64,000 bases of DNA, from NCBI GenBank assembly GCA_034231615.1, contig CM067316.1, positions 65,005,853 through 65,069,852 on the forward strand, given 5' to 3'. A program made the translations under genes and the position numbers. Under the pieces are notes generated by a model. The model did no database searches, was not told the DNA's origin, and saw nothing but the letters and a program-made list of their open reading frames with translations. This DNA comes from Meghimatium bilineatum. Lineage: Eukaryota > Mollusca > Gastropoda > Stylommatophora > Philomycidae. Shown piece after piece: positions 22,513 through 33,821 of the stretch. Numbering within the stretch: position 1 is the stretch's first letter; every line of letters begins with the position of its first letter.

Positions 22513-22734
22513 GCATGCATTTCGCAAATATTTTCCATGTTCTAACATCAATCAATTAAACTCCGTGCCCAGTGGAGTAGGCGATCATGTTTCTCCACAA
22601 CTCACTCTTGTATTGGTAATAAGTTCAGTTTGGGATATTCTCCAAATGCATGAAGATTATTCATCCATCTTCTTGATTTGTCTTCCCCTGTCTCTTCGTC
22701 CCTTCATGCTTCCAATGTTTACTAAATGTTAATG

Positions 22735-22811
22735 TGGAATGGCTGCTGGAGCGGAGGACGGAGCACTTATAGGAATGCCCCACGTGCTGGTGCCCCAGGT
22801 ACAACGATACT
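22735..22811 (+). mobile_element. 3' end of an RNase H-type LINE
   Basis: gctgctggagcggaggacgg and the following 40 bases match 45,907-45,955 closely, at the 3' end of an RNase H-bearing LINE. Both encode LLERR and EHL/GHL, then a cysteine-containing end (ECPTC here, EYPAC there). The copy has a stop after EHL and runs into the cluster's 18-bp minisatellite. Confidence 0.7.
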
Positions 22812-22818
22812 AATACAT
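22796..22818. repeat. fragment of the AACGATACTAATA minisatellite
   Basis: One unit (caacgatactaatacat) left of the LINE. Related units lie at 23,887-24,003 and 26,895-26,945. Confidence 0.65.
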
Positions 22819-23886
22819 CATCATCATCAAGTGCCATCTCCGCAACGATGGTTGGCTGCAACAGATCCCCAACATCCCGTGTCTCTTGTCTTGGTGGTGC
22901 ACTCTACTAGACTGAAACCTGTTCATCTTGTGATGTTACTCTCCCACTTGTATCTCTGTCTACCTCTTGCTCGCTTCCCTTTGACTTTACCCTCAAGTAA
23001 GGTCTTCAATAGGGTGTCATGTCTTTTAATGTGTCCAAAATATTTTATTTGCCTGATCTTTATTTCTCTTAGTAGTTCTTTCTTCATATTAAGTGTCTTT
23101 AGTGTCTCTTCATTTGTTTTATTCTCTTTCCATGATGTTCTCCCTATTCTTCTATATACCCACATCTCAAACGCATCAATTTTGTCTTCTAATTGTTTAT
23201 TTAGTGTCCATGTTTCTGAGCCATACATTAATATAGGATAGATGTAGCATTTTATAATTCTCATTTTTAACTTGTTTGTAATTTGTTTAGATATTAATAA
23301 TTTCCTCATGCCATTGAAGGTACTTTTAGCCATTCCTATTCTCCTTTTAACTTCTGTTTCACATCTGCCATCATTTGTGACTATGTGTCAAGATATTGAT
23401 GTTTTACTTGTTGTAGTTTCTCTCCATGTGTGTTCATGTTTAGCTCATGTTCTTCTGTGTCTTTGCTGATTATCATGTTTTTTTTGTTTTTTTTAATATT
23501 TATATCCAGTCCATATTCCTTACTTGATTTATTGACTTGATCTATTAGTCTTTGTAGTTCATGTTCACTTTCTGCTAAAAGAACAGTGCCGTCTGCATAT
23601 CTAATGTTGTTTATTATTTTCCCATTGATCTTGAGTCCTGGCATTTCTTCTATATTTTAAAGATATTCTCTGTGTAGATATTAAATAGTCTTGGTGATAA
23701 AATGCATCCTTGTCTTACCCCTCTTCTTATTTCTATGTATGGTGAGTAGCTGTTTTCACACCTTATTGATGCAGTTTGTTCCCAATATATATTTCTAATT
23801 AGTCTGATTTCTTTTCCATCTATACTTATTTCTTGAAAACATTTGATTAATTTTTCATTTTGGACTCTGTCTTGCTGTAGTCTATG
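22819..23886 (-). mobile_element. LINE, 5'-truncated RT and C-terminus
   Basis: Minus-strand order: GVRQGCILSPRLFNIYTENI (motif B, partly outside long frames), then LKINGKIINNIRYADGTVLL, in which the catalytic YADD has become YADG. Next come LDINIKKNKKNMIIS, YPILMYGSETWTLNKQLEDK, EMWVYRRIGRTSWKEN, IKYFGHIKRH and GKRARGRQRYKWESNITR. The 3' end lies at the left in a (CAT)n tail. AATACAT flanks both sides (22,812-22,818 and 23,887-23,893), consistent with a short target-site duplication in the minisatellite. Several frame changes. The loss of the second metal-binding Asp would inactivate the enzyme. Confidence 0.88.
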
Positions 23887-24003
23887 AATACATATAACGA
23901 TACTATAATAAGTGCAACGATACTAATAAATATAACGATACTAATAAGTGCAACGATACTAATACATTTAACGATACTAATAAATGCAACGATACTAACA
24001 AAT
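23887..24003. repeat. minisatellite, ~18-bp unit (central piece)
   Basis: Six copies of aacgatactaataaatgc and variants between two minus-strand LINEs. Confidence 0.9.
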
Positions 24004-24588
24004 ATCAGCATCATCATGTAGCATATCCTGAACAGGATGTTAAGTCATCATTGACTTTGTCCATCTTGAACCAGTTTTCCTGCTTCTGTTATTGTCATGT
24101 TCAGGTGGTCTTTGATGTCTTGCATCCAACTTCATCTTGGTCTGCCTCTAATTCGTCTCCCTGGCATCATCCCCTCCATTACGGTCTTCTCCTGGCTGTC
24201 ACGACGTTTGATATGGTCAAAATATTGTAGTTTTCTGGAAATAATCATGCTGTTTAGCCAGTTATATTTTACATTAATTTCTCTCAAGATGGCTACATTG
24301 GTGATCTTTTTTGTCCATGATAATCTGATTAAGTTTCTGTAACATTTTGTTTCAAATTCTATTATTTTATTTTTCACTTCGTTGGTGATTGTCTAGGATT
24401 GACATCCATATATTGTCATTGGGAATATGCAAGCTTTTATGAATGTTAATTTTGTTATGCAGCAGCTAAGCCATATGTTTTTCATTTGTGTCATCTTCTT
24501 TGACGAGATAGTCAACATCCTTCGGACTTCTTCATAGTAATCACCGTTACTGTTGATAAGAGAACCAAGGTATTCAAAACTGGTCAAT
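24004..24588 (-). mobile_element. LINE RT C-terminal fragment, another family
   Basis: Reads FEYLGSLINSNGDYYEEVRR, KMTQMKNIWLS, ACIFPMTIYGCQS, FETKCYRNLIRLSWTKKITN, LQYFDHIKRR and GRRIRGRPR, then further residues to a (CAT)n tail at the left. This is the YLG-box to C-terminus part of a LINE RT. Its LGSLINSNGD and ISSKKMTQMKNIW boxes differ from the neighbouring copies, so it is a separate family. Two frames with at least one stop (YGCQS*). Confidence 0.85.
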
Positions 24589-24775
24589 CAATAAAACAAG
24601 TGCTATGCAGAATGGTGTAGGCGATCATGTTTCTCCACGACTCTCTGTCTCTTGTGTTGTCAATAAGCTCGGTTGGTAAACATCTACCTTGCCACAACAC
24701 TAGTCCGACTAGCAACTTTTCTCTTTGTCGTCCCCTTGTCGTCCCCAAATCCCCGGTACAAAAGGAATAACAACC
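24589..24775 (-). mobile_element. RTE-like LINE 3' end
   Basis: Reads TTRGRQREKLLVGLVLWQGR and NTRDRESWRNMIAYTILHST, matching RGRQREKILDSLTTWHGK and NTVDREPWRAMTAYATRHGT of the 46.8-49.4 kb element. It abuts the next LINE without a gap, at the point where that element's RT stops at LLFLLYRG. Confidence 0.8.
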
Positions 24776-25676
24776 TCTGTTCACACTACGCAGCAGCCAT
24801 CATCGTCATTGCTGCTAAACCTTTGCCTGCCCTTATGATAACGTGGTCAACTTGTTCTCTGAAATTCGGACTTCTGTCAAACAACACACCCAGGTATCTC
24901 ATTATGCTGTTGTTTTCTAACCTGTTCTCGGCCAACGAAACTTGTGGCATGGGTGTCTTTACCATGTGATTGTTTAAGGAAAAATCACGTCACGAATGCC
25001 GTAGAAGGATTTTCCACTGTTCCCGTATCTCGACACCAATTTGTCAGTCTGTCCAGCTCCTCTTGTAGTTCCACGACGCACTCTTCTCGATTTCTGCCCT
25101 GCCTATACACCAGGATATCATCGGCATATGACATCGTTCTGCCAGCACCTGTGATTTGATTGCCAGCGATATTACTGTGTATACATTGAAAAGTACAGGA
25201 GATAACGGCGATCTCTGTGGCAGACCAGGGCTGATAACCGTTGGTGCCGATACCCAGTTACCATATTTAAGAACTACTATCCTGTGCATCCGGGCAACAC
25301 CAACCCACCGCCCGACAAAAGGATTTACTGCAAGATTTAACACTTATTTCTCTCAAGATGACACGATACTTACCAGGCCACAATTTTTTCCAAAAGCTTG
25401 CCAATCGTATTCTGCATAGTTATTATTCTGTAGCCATGTATCCTGGTGTGGTCCTTCCCAGGTTTGTGTAGTGGAACTAAATAGCTGTGCAACCAGTCTT
25501 CTTTCACTGTGCCCTTTAGAAGGCTATTATTGAACATGTCCGCCAACTCTCCCAACTCCTCATCCGTTCTTCGACTAATGTCATCGTATCTAATGCCATC
25601 TGGCCCTGGTGCTGTGTTTTTGTACATATCAGCGCGTTCCTAATTTCTTCAAATGGGATTATCATGTTTTTCCATG
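24776..25676 (-). mobile_element. jockey-like LINE RT with an internal deletion
   Basis: From the right: IIPFEEIRNAL, then YKNTAPGPDGIRYDDISRR (RT fingers, PGxDGI box), HSYLVPLHKPGKD, then LEKIVAW. The text then jumps to VNPFVGRWVGVARMHRIVVL, so roughly 80 residues normally between, including motif A, are missing. It continues with ISPGLPQ-SPLSPVLFNVYT (motif B), MSYADDILVY (motif C, intact), MRYLGVLFDRSPNFREQVDH and RLLFLLYRG. The PGPDGI and GLPQGSPLSPVLFNVY boxes are jockey/X-element-like. No endonuclease or RNase H is attached. It is bordered on both sides by other minus-strand LINE pieces. Confidence 0.85.
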
Positions 25677-26150
25677 CTCACGATCTTACACGTGTCTGTA
25701 GTCTGTCATGTGTCCATTGTATTTGTATCATTCTTCTCAGAAACCACATCTCCGTAGCCCCCAGCTCGTTATGAATTTTTGTGTTTGCAGTCCATGCTTC
25801 ACATCCATAAAAAAAGAGTTGGTTCGATATAACATCTCAGCACTCGAATTCGAATCTGCATTGATAGTTCTCAAATGATTCTCATTTTTGAAATGCTGAT
25901 TAGGCTTGTGCTGTTCAGCTCTTTATCTCACTTGAGCATCTATCTTCTGATGTTAACAGGGTGCCAAGATAATTCACTTTTTCAACTTGTGCTAATTTTG
26001 TGTCATAAATCATTATGTTGCATCTTGGTGGTGTATGTCTCTTTGAGACAACCATTATTTCTGGGTTTTTTTTCTTGTTTAAACTGAGGCCATTATTTTC
26101 CCATTCTTTCACTACTTTATCTAACAAGTCAAGACTGTTGACTCATTCTC
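25677..26150 (-). mobile_element. LINE RT C-terminal fragment
   Basis: Reads VVKEWENNGLSLNKKKNPEI, VSKRHTPPRCN, TKLAQVEKVNYLGTLLTSED, CSSEIKS, then HNELGATEMWFLRRMIQIQW. This is the post-ADD part of the same family as 14.97-15.32 kb. Stops and a frame change separate the blocks. The C-terminal tail after EMWFLRRM is cut where the jockey-like copy begins. Confidence 0.85.
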
Positions 26151-26395
26151 TAATTCGCTGTTTGTTTCTACTGATTGAGAACTGTCTAGTGGCTGTGTCG
26201 AGTGTGATAATCTTGATCTTGCTTCCATTCTTCTTCTTTTTCTTCAGCGTTCATTCTCAAACTCCCGCTTGATCTCCTTTATAGCAGGACCATGGTCCTA
26301 CTAGATTTCCAGCACGATGTAGTCCAGAGAAGGGAAATGCGATGTGTCGCTGTTTTATTTGCGCAAATGGCCCGACATATACGTCTTCGGCAAAT
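26151..26395 (-). other. probable LINE-derived sequence, unassigned
   Basis: Lies between two minus-strand LINE fragments and includes a TTC-rich stretch (26,230-26,246) that could be a (GAA)n-type tail. No RT motif is readable. Confidence 0.35.
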
Positions 26396-26893
26396 CAACC
26401 ATTCAGAAATTGGTTTTTCTTTTCACTATGTTCTTTAATGTAGTTTATGACGTGTTGGAGGCCTGCTTGTGTGCAAATAATGTTGTATTAGCACAGCGTT
26501 GGCATAATAATCGTTTTGAATAGTGTTATTTTGATGTTTAAATCTACATTTTGTTTCTGAAGATTGGTGTTATTTTCCATAGTGCTTGGTATGCTTTACT
26601 ACATCTATTGTGTATTTATTTGCTGATGATGCTGTCTGTTGTTATTGGTTGTTAGCTTTGTTAATTGTCACTTGTTTAAGTCTATTGTCTCCAATATGCA
26701 TATATATATATATATTGGTGTTTCTTTCTGTTCTTCCTATCTTCCTTACTTCGGTCTATTCTATGTTTATCTTCATGTTAAAGGTTTGGCATGATGGATG
26801 TAATATGTCTTTGTAGTTGTTCTTCTGGTGATGTTACTAGTGCTTGGTCGTCTGCAAATAGCAATTCGTTTGTTATCTTTCAGATTGTTTTCT
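26396..26893 (-). mobile_element. LINE RT fragment with FADDQ catalytic motif
   Basis: Minus strand reads NELLFADDQALVTSPEEQLQ (motif C, metal-binding aspartates intact) near 26,850. Further left come KAYQALWKIT, PIFRNK and TSK-type thumb residues around 26,500-26,590. The FADDQ motif is shared with the LINE at 61.1 kb (ELLFADDQVLIATPEDHV), so both are one lineage. A (TA)n run at about 26,698-26,715 lies inside. Heavily frameshifted. Confidence 0.72.
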
Positions 26894-26894
26894 A

Positions 26895-26947
26895 TAAATA
26901 CAACGATACTAATAAATGCAACTATATCTATAAATGCAACGATAGAA
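26895..26947. repeat. minisatellite, ~18-bp unit (right piece)
   Basis: caacgatactaataaatgc and two decayed units directly right of the LINE, matching 23,887-24,003. Confidence 0.75.
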
Positions 26948-27585
26948 AAGATCAATCAATGCAATTAAATGTAATATTGCAATAAATGAAGTGATTACAA
27001 TGAAAGAAATGACAACAATAATTGGATCAAATCAAATAAAGACAGTGAAAGCAGCGAATGCGATGAATACAATAATTACAACGAATTATATTATTTCAGC
27101 GCATTAAGGAATTTCTTCGAATTCAATAATTGAATACAACAAAGGCAATATAATTCAGATGTGAATCGTGGGGCATCGCGTTACTTGCGCGCGCGCACAT
27201 TCCAGCGATGTTAAGAACATTGATTTTCTTGCACAGAAGCGCGCACGGAGAAGGACGGAGTATGTTGTTTTTGTTTTATACAGCTGAGACCAATAATCGA
27301 TCAATAGAAAGAGATGCCACCGAATGGTTATTAATATCTTGTCTCGTAACCAATAGTGGATGATTGATTGAATTTGTAAGGTGCTTTCATCCACACACAA
27401 GACAAACCCTCAATCATGTTTGTAGACCCACATTACAGGCCAGGCATTTTCATGTTATCACAACTGCTTTCAAGTCACTGTTATCATTTATATTTACTGT
27501 TGTTTGGTCAGTCCTTGTTACGTCACTTGGCTGGCAAATGTAATTTAGTTCAGACACGGGTTGTTTCTCCCAGGATATAGTTTTG
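26948..27585. other. unassigned DNA
   Basis: The left part is A-rich and loosely repetitive (gcaat, aataa). The centre has a gcgcgcgc stretch at 27,188. The 81-codon minus frame at 27,155-27,400 has no recognised domain. Confidence 0.45.
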
Positions 27586-27587
27586 AG

Positions 27588-28092
27588 TGTTGACATAGAA
27601 TGGAATCATGGATTAACATAAAGTAGGGTCCTGTAATGACGTAATATGGAATCGTGTGTTGACATAATATTTGGTCCTGTAAATGTTGGCATCACATGGG
27701 ATCGTGTAAATATTGACATAACATGGAATCTGTAAGTGTTGACATAATATGGGGTCCAGCGTTGACATAATATGGGACCCAGTGTTGGCATAATATGGAA
27801 TCCTGTGTTGACATAATATGGGGTCCTGTAAATGTTGACATAACATGGGATCTGTAAGTGTTGACATAATATGGCGTCCAGTGTTGACATAATATGGGAC
27901 CCAGTGTTGACATAATATGGAGTCCAGTGTTGACATAATATGGGACCCAGTGTTGACATAATATGGAATCCAGTGTTGAAATAATATGGGGTCCAATTTG
28001 ACATAATACAGGGCCCAGTGTTGACATAATATGGGTCTTGTAAATGTTGACATAACATGGAATCATGTAAGTGTTGACATAATATTGGATTT
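27588..28092. repeat. minisatellite, 23-bp unit
   Basis: About 21 copies built on ttgacataatatgggaccca, some extended by taaatg. The unit has no stop on the minus strand in any phase. Because 23 is not a multiple of three, all three minus frames stay open for 124-164 codons. This is a property of the unit, not a gene. Confidence 0.95.
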
Positions 28093-28492
28093 TGTGACAT
28101 GTGAGATGAAATACTTGAGCAAAACCGCAGGGGTCACCAGGCTCGATAGATAACGAAATGAAGACATCAGGGAAAGAATAGATATAAAACCTTGTACAGA
28201 TTACATAGAAAGACAGCAGATCAAGTTATTTGACCACATTATGCGAATATAACACAACAAGTTGCAAGATGCCCGTTCAGGCATATAACCAAATGAGATC
28301 AGGATACAAATCCAGAGGAAGACCACGGAAAAGATGAATAGAAAACGTCAGGGACATCCTGTACAGACACAGTCATAGCACAGACGAGGCCACACATCTG
28401 GCTTTAGAACACAAGCTCGAGCTCCAATCACCCCTACGCTTAACGGCAAGAGTGGATCACAAACCACATGGGGAAAGACAATAGACAATTTG
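28093..28492 (+). mobile_element. LINE C-terminal fragment with 3' end
   Basis: Plus strand reads IKPCTDYIERQQIKLFDHIM, then GYKSRGRPRKR, IENVRDILYRHSHSTDEATH and LALEHKLELQ. The RQQIKxFDHIMR and SRGRPRKRxIENV boxes are the standard C-terminal end of LINE RT proteins. One stop replaces W after RGRPRKR and another lies after HIMRI. A similar HIKRQQI box is at 61.0 kb. The RT palm is absent. Confidence 0.78.
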
Positions 28493-28715
28493 ATTTTTAT
28501 GATGGCCAGTTCCCTTCATTACTCACTTCTTTCAGTACCCTACAGTCAGAAAAATTAAAACTGACATGCGAGTTGTGTTTAAACTATGGCAAACTTCACT
28601 ATCACAGGACATGGTCACAAGAAACAGACATCTGTAAGTAACCCTGGCACAAGGTATACGAGTGGGGAACTACTACTTCTGTCAGGTGTTATCATGTGAA
28701 AGGCATATCTTACGT
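28493..28715. other. unassigned DNA
   Basis: Nothing recognised. Confidence 0.4.
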
Positions 28716-30258
28716 GGTGATCTCCATTAACAAGACATGTTCTCAACAGATCTCCATTAACAAGACATGTTCTCAACAGATCTCCATTAACAAGACATGT
28801 TCTCAACAGATCTCCATTAACAAGACATGTTCTCAACAGATCTCCATTAGCAAGACATGTTCTCAACAGATCTCCATTAGCAAGACATGTTCTCAACAGA
28901 TCTCCATTAGCAAGACATGTTCTCAACAGATCTCCATTAGCAAGACATGTTCTCAACAGATCTCCATTAACAAGACATGTTCTCAACAGATCTCCATTAG
29001 CACGACTTGTTCTCAACAGATCTCCATTAGCAAGTCATGTTCTCAACAGATCTCCATTAGCACGACATGTTCTCAACAGATCTCAAATAGCAAGACATGT
29101 TCTTAACAGATCTCCATTAGCAAGACATGTTCTCAACAGATCTCCATTAACAAGACATGTTCTCAACAGATCTCCACTAACAAGACATGTTCTCAACAGA
29201 TCTCCACTAACAAGACATGTTCTCAACAGATCTCCATTAGCAAGACATGTTCTCAACAGATCTCCATTAACAAGACATGTTCTCAACAGATCTCCACTAA
29301 CAAGACATGTTCTCAACAGATCTCCACTAACAAGACATGTTCTCAACAGATCTCCACTAACAAGACATGTTCTCAACAGATCTCCACTAACAAAACATGT
29401 TCTCAACAGATCTCCACTAACAAGTCATGTTCTCAACAGATCTCCATTAGCACGACATGTTCTCAACAGATCTCCATTAGCAAGACATGTTCTTAACAGA
29501 TCTCCATTAGCAAGACATGTTCTCAACAGATCTCCATTAACAAGACATGTTCTCAACAGATCTCCATTAGCAAGACATGTTCTCAACAGATCTCCATTAA
29601 CAAGACATGTTCTCAACAGATCTCCATTAGCACGACATTTTCTCAAACAGATCTCCACTAACAATACATGTTCTCAACAGATCTCCATTAACAAGACATG
29701 TTCTCAACAGATCTCCATTAACAAGACATGTTCTCAACAGATCTCCATTAACAAGATATGTTCTCAACATATCTCCATTTTTAAGACATGTTCTCAACAG
29801 ATCTCCATTAACAAGACATGTTCTCAACAGATCTCCATTAACAAGACATGTTCTCAACAGATCTCCATTACCAAGACATGTTCTCAACAGATCTCCATTA
29901 ACAAGACATGTTCTCAACAGATCTCCATTAGCACGATATTTTCTCAACAGATCTCCACTAACAATACATGTTCTCAACAGATCTCCATTAACAAGACATG
30001 TTCTCAACAGATCTCCATTAACAAGACATGTTCTCAACAGATCTCCATTACCAAGACATGTTCTCAACAGATCTCCATTAACAAGACATGTTCTCAACAG
30101 ATCTCCATTAACAAGACATGTTCTCAACAGATCTCCATTAGCAAGACATGTTCTCAACAGGTCTCCATTAGCAAGACATGTTCTCAACAGATCTCCATTA
30201 GCAAGACATTTTCTCAACAGATCTCCATTAGCAAGACATGTTCTCAACAGATCTCCAT
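28716..30258. repeat. minisatellite, 30-bp unit, ~51 copies
   Basis: A 1.54-kb array of a 30-bp unit containing acagatctccattaacaaga and catgttctca. Almost every unit holds an AGATCT (BglII) site. A few variable positions (attaaca/attagca/actaaca, aagaca/acgaca) form blocks. The plus strand repeats ISINKTCSQQ and the minus strand LLRTCLANGD, producing frames up to 269 codons (29,627-30,436, minus). The 62 non-repeat residues at the N-terminal end of that frame match no known domain. Confidence 0.98.
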
Positions 30259-30480
30259 GACGGAACGAGATGGGAAGTGATATAAAAATAGCTGGTAATC
30301 GATTATGAGAATGCCATTTACCTTTGTTAATACTTATATTTTTAACACGATCGTGATTGTCTGTGAACATCTGTCTGCTACTACGTCGCTGCTGGCATAT
30401 GTCAAGTGATAAACTACACCACTTGAGGCTAGTCATTCGGATATTGCATACACAACTATTTCTTGAAGTAGTCTTGTGTC
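30259..30480. other. unassigned DNA
   Basis: Nothing recognised. Confidence 0.4.
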
Positions 30481-30483
30481 AGG

Positions 30484-31135
30484 TAACCTCTCTCTTCCCC
30501 CCCCTCCCATCATTTCTTTCCTTTTCTCTCAATCTCGATGCTGAATCTCCATCTTTCCTTTCTTTTATCTGCTTTAATTTCCCTCCTCTCCATTACCTAC
30601 CTTCCTTTCATTCCTTTTCTTTAACTCCGTTCACGCCTTTCATTCCTTTCCTGAATCTCTTCTCCTTTCACTTCTTTCTTTTCACTCCTTCTTCACCTTT
30701 CACTTTTTTAACACCTTTCACTTCTTTTCCTCCTTTTTCACCTTTCACTTCTTTCCCACTTTTACCTCATTTTACCTCACTTCTTTCACTTCTTTCCCTC
30801 TTTTGCCTCCTATCCCACCTTACACTCCTATCCCACCTTACACTCCTATCTCACCTTACACTCCTATCGTTCCTTTCCCTCATTTATTCGCTCACTGTTA
30901 CTTATTTGAATGCATTTTCCACCATTCTCTTTTGCAACATTTCTTAATTTTTCCACTTTTCAAACGTTTCCCTCCTTTTCAACTTTCACTCTTTTCCTCT
31001 ACATTCACTCCATTCCCGTCCATTCACTAATTTCTGACCTTCCAATACTTTCCCCTCCATTCACTACTTTCCCCTCCATTCACTACTTTCCCCTCCATTC
31101 ACTACTTTCCCCTCCATTCACTACTTCTCCTTTTT
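30484..31135. repeat. 650-bp polypyrimidine tract with embedded tandem repeats
   Basis: The plus strand is overwhelmingly C and T (ttcctttcactcctt-type text). It contains four copies of cctatcccaccttacact near 30,808-30,870 and five of cccctccattcactacttt near 31,048-31,128. The 196-codon plus frame (Phe/Ser/Pro/Leu only) is low-complexity translation. Confidence 0.9.
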
Positions 31136-31315
31136 ACGTTCTCCGAATATTTTGTTGACAACAATGTGAATGATATGTTACCAACATTTCTCAAATATTT
31201 TCCGTTTGCCTGTTCGATTCCCGTTAATCGATTCATTTGTCCCCTCTCCCCCCATTTATTATCTATAAACTGAGATGTATAATGTCACGAACAATGATTT
31301 CTATTCGGTCTCTAT
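31136..31315. other. unassigned DNA
   Basis: Nothing recognised. Confidence 0.4.
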
Positions 31316-31550
31316 CCTTGGATCAAACATCACCTCTATCCATGGATAAAACATCACCTCTATCCATGGATCAAACATTACCTCTATCCATGGATCAGAC
31401 AAACAATACCTCTATCCATGGATCAGACAAACAATACCTCTATCCATGGATCAGACAAACAATACCTCTATCCATGGATCAGACAAACAATACCTCTATT
31501 CATGGATCAAACATTACCCCTATCCATGGATCAGACAAACATAACTTTTA
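31316..31550. repeat. minisatellite, 24/28-bp unit
   Basis: Three 24-bp copies of acctctatccatggatcaaa-type text, then 28-bp copies with an added gacaaacaat, then mixed copies. Each unit has an ATCCATGGAT palindrome. Confidence 0.93.
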
Positions 31551-31639
31551 TGTGACCGAACATGCTACCTGACAAGTGTATATGGTTCAGGACCGGTGAC
31601 AATGAATATGGGGTGGGGGACGCATTCTAAATTCCTTAT

Positions 31640-32208
31640 ATATGCGTCTTTTGGAAGAGACACCGTGTGGATGAGATTGTTATTGGAAGAGACATTGTGG
31701 GTGGTGATGAGATTGTTATTGGAAAAGACACCGTTGTGATGATATTGTTATTGGAAAAGACACCGTTGTGATGAGATTGTTATTGGAAAAGACACCGTTG
31801 TGATGAGATTGTTATTGGAAAAGACACAGCTGTGATGATATTGTTATTGAAAAAGACACCGTTGTGGTGAGACTGTTAATTGTAAAGGCACCGTGGTGGT
31901 CTTGAGACTGTTATTGGTAAAGGCACCGTGGTGGGGAGACTGTTATTGTAAAAGACACCGTAGTAATGAGACTTATGGGAAAAGACACCATGGTAATGAT
32001 TGTTATTGGAAAAGACACCGTGGTAACGAGACTGTTATTGGAAAGGACACCGTGGTAACGAGACTGTTATTGGAAAAAGACACCGTCGTAACGAGACTGT
32101 TATTGGAAAAGACACCGTCGTAACGAGACTGTTATTGGAAAAGACACCGTGGTAACGAGACTGTTATTGGAAAAGACACCGTGGTAACGGGACTGTTATT
32201 ACAAAATT
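31640..32208. repeat. minisatellite, 32-bp unit
   Basis: About 17 copies containing gactgttattggaaaagaca and ccgtggtaac. Copies become more regular from left to right. Confidence 0.94.
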
Positions 32209-32261
32209 GATGGAGTTTGTAACTGCTGAAGGAGATAGTAGAGTTAGTTAGTCTTTGGATC

Positions 32262-32460
32262 ATCGTCACCGTACTCCGGACAAGTCCATAGGTGCTCATT
32301 GCACTCCGGACAAGTCCATAGGTGCTCATTGCACTCCGGACAAGTCCATAGGTGCTCATTGCACTCCGGACAAGTCCATAGGTGCTCATTGCACTCCGGA
32401 CAAGTTCATAGGTGCTCATTGCACTCCGGACAAGTCCATAAGTGCTCATTGCACTCCTTG
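32262..32460. repeat. minisatellite, 30-bp unit
   Basis: About 6.5 near-identical copies containing cactccggacaagtccatag and gtgctcattg. Open frames on both strands (61-142 codons) are decapeptide repeats. Confidence 0.96.
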
Positions 32461-33012
32461 AGTGTATCCGCCATTTCACGTTGACTGACGGTCCCAGTAC
32501 GTCGTTGAGTGACCATAATTCTTTCTCGTCCACAAAACCGCTCCTTTCTAGCGACACCACAGTAGAGGGAAACAGTTAACAGGCAGCACTAAGAAAATAT
32601 ACAATCAGCTTGCCACGGGAACTATCAGCACACATAGCCTTTGTCATCTACACGCATGCCCAGAGTGTACCGCCATCTAATGATAGAGACATAACTACTA
32701 TAGGGATGCCCAGAGTGTACGTCCGTGGGTTCAAATCATCACTAATTCATATAATAACTTCTCCATTAATGTCTATAAAAATGTGTCTCCACGATTCTCT
32801 ATGTTGACATCGTGTCAGTTATTATCTACTTTATATTCTCCTTTGTCTATTTGTGTGTGTGTGTGTGTGTGTACATTTCCCTCTCTATTTCCTGTACAGT
32901 TTCACTAAAACCGAATGTTTTCTGTATATTTCTTCAGTGCTAATCCTATCTTGAAAGAAAACATTTAGGAATATTTGTAAATAATTGTTTCATATGTTTG
33001 TACTAGTCTGTT
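32461..33012. other. unassigned DNA with a (GT)n run
   Basis: A duplicated phrase tgcccagagtgtac occurs at 32,658 and 32,706. A GT microsatellite lies at 32,852-32,872. No gene recognised. Confidence 0.5.
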
Positions 33013-33013
33013 T

Positions 33014-33294
33014 CTACATTTATATATCTACATTTATATATCTATATTTATATATCTACATTTATATATCTACATTTATATATCTACATTTATATATCTA
33101 CATTTATATATCTACATTTATATATCTACATTTATATATCTACATTTATATATCTACATTTATATATCTACATTTATATATCTACATTTATATATCTACA
33201 TTTATATATCTACATTTATATATCTACATTTATATATCTACATTTATATATCTACATTTATATATCTACATTTATATATCTACATTTATATCTA
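33014..33294. repeat. minisatellite, 14-bp unit
   Basis: About 20 almost identical copies of tctacatttatata. Confidence 0.98.
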
Positions 33295-33392
33295 TTTCAA
33301 ATAATATATAATTGTGTAGCTATAGTCTAAGACAGTTGTTTCTCTAATAAATTTTGCACTTATCAAGATAAAGTATTCATTTTAGTTGCAAG

Positions 33393-33592
33393 CAGGTATT
33401 CCAACTGTGTCGTGTGACAGTCTAAGTATTCCAGCTGTGTCGTGTGACAGTCTAAGTATTCCAGCTGTGTCGTGTGACAGTCTAAGTATTCCAACTGTGT
33501 CGTGTGACAGTCTAAGTATTCCAACTGTGTCGTGTGACAGTCTAAGTATTCCAGCTGTGTCGTGTGACAGTCTAAGTACTCCAGCTGTGTAG
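33393..33592. repeat. minisatellite, 30-bp unit
   Basis: About 6.6 copies containing ccagctgtgtcgtgtgacag and tctaagtatt. Confidence 0.96.
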
Positions 33593-33820
33593 AGCTTATG
33601 TCATAAAGAAAACGTTTCTTATGTTTTGTGTCTGACAGCTAAATGTCTGTTATATCTTGTGTCTGCTACATATAGCTCATGTCTGTTATATCTTGCTTGT
33701 GTCTGATAGTTGAATGTCTCATGAATTATTCATAATCACAGATCATTCCTTCATTTGCAAGAATGTTGATAATGGAAAATGTAAATATATTCTCGCAAGT
33801 CTGGCAGATTTAAGACGTGT
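33593..33820. other. degenerate repeat and unassigned DNA
   Basis: Loose copies of gtctgttatatcttg and gtctgacagctaaatg at 33,620-33,720. Nothing else. Confidence 0.45.
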
Positions 33821-33821
33821 C

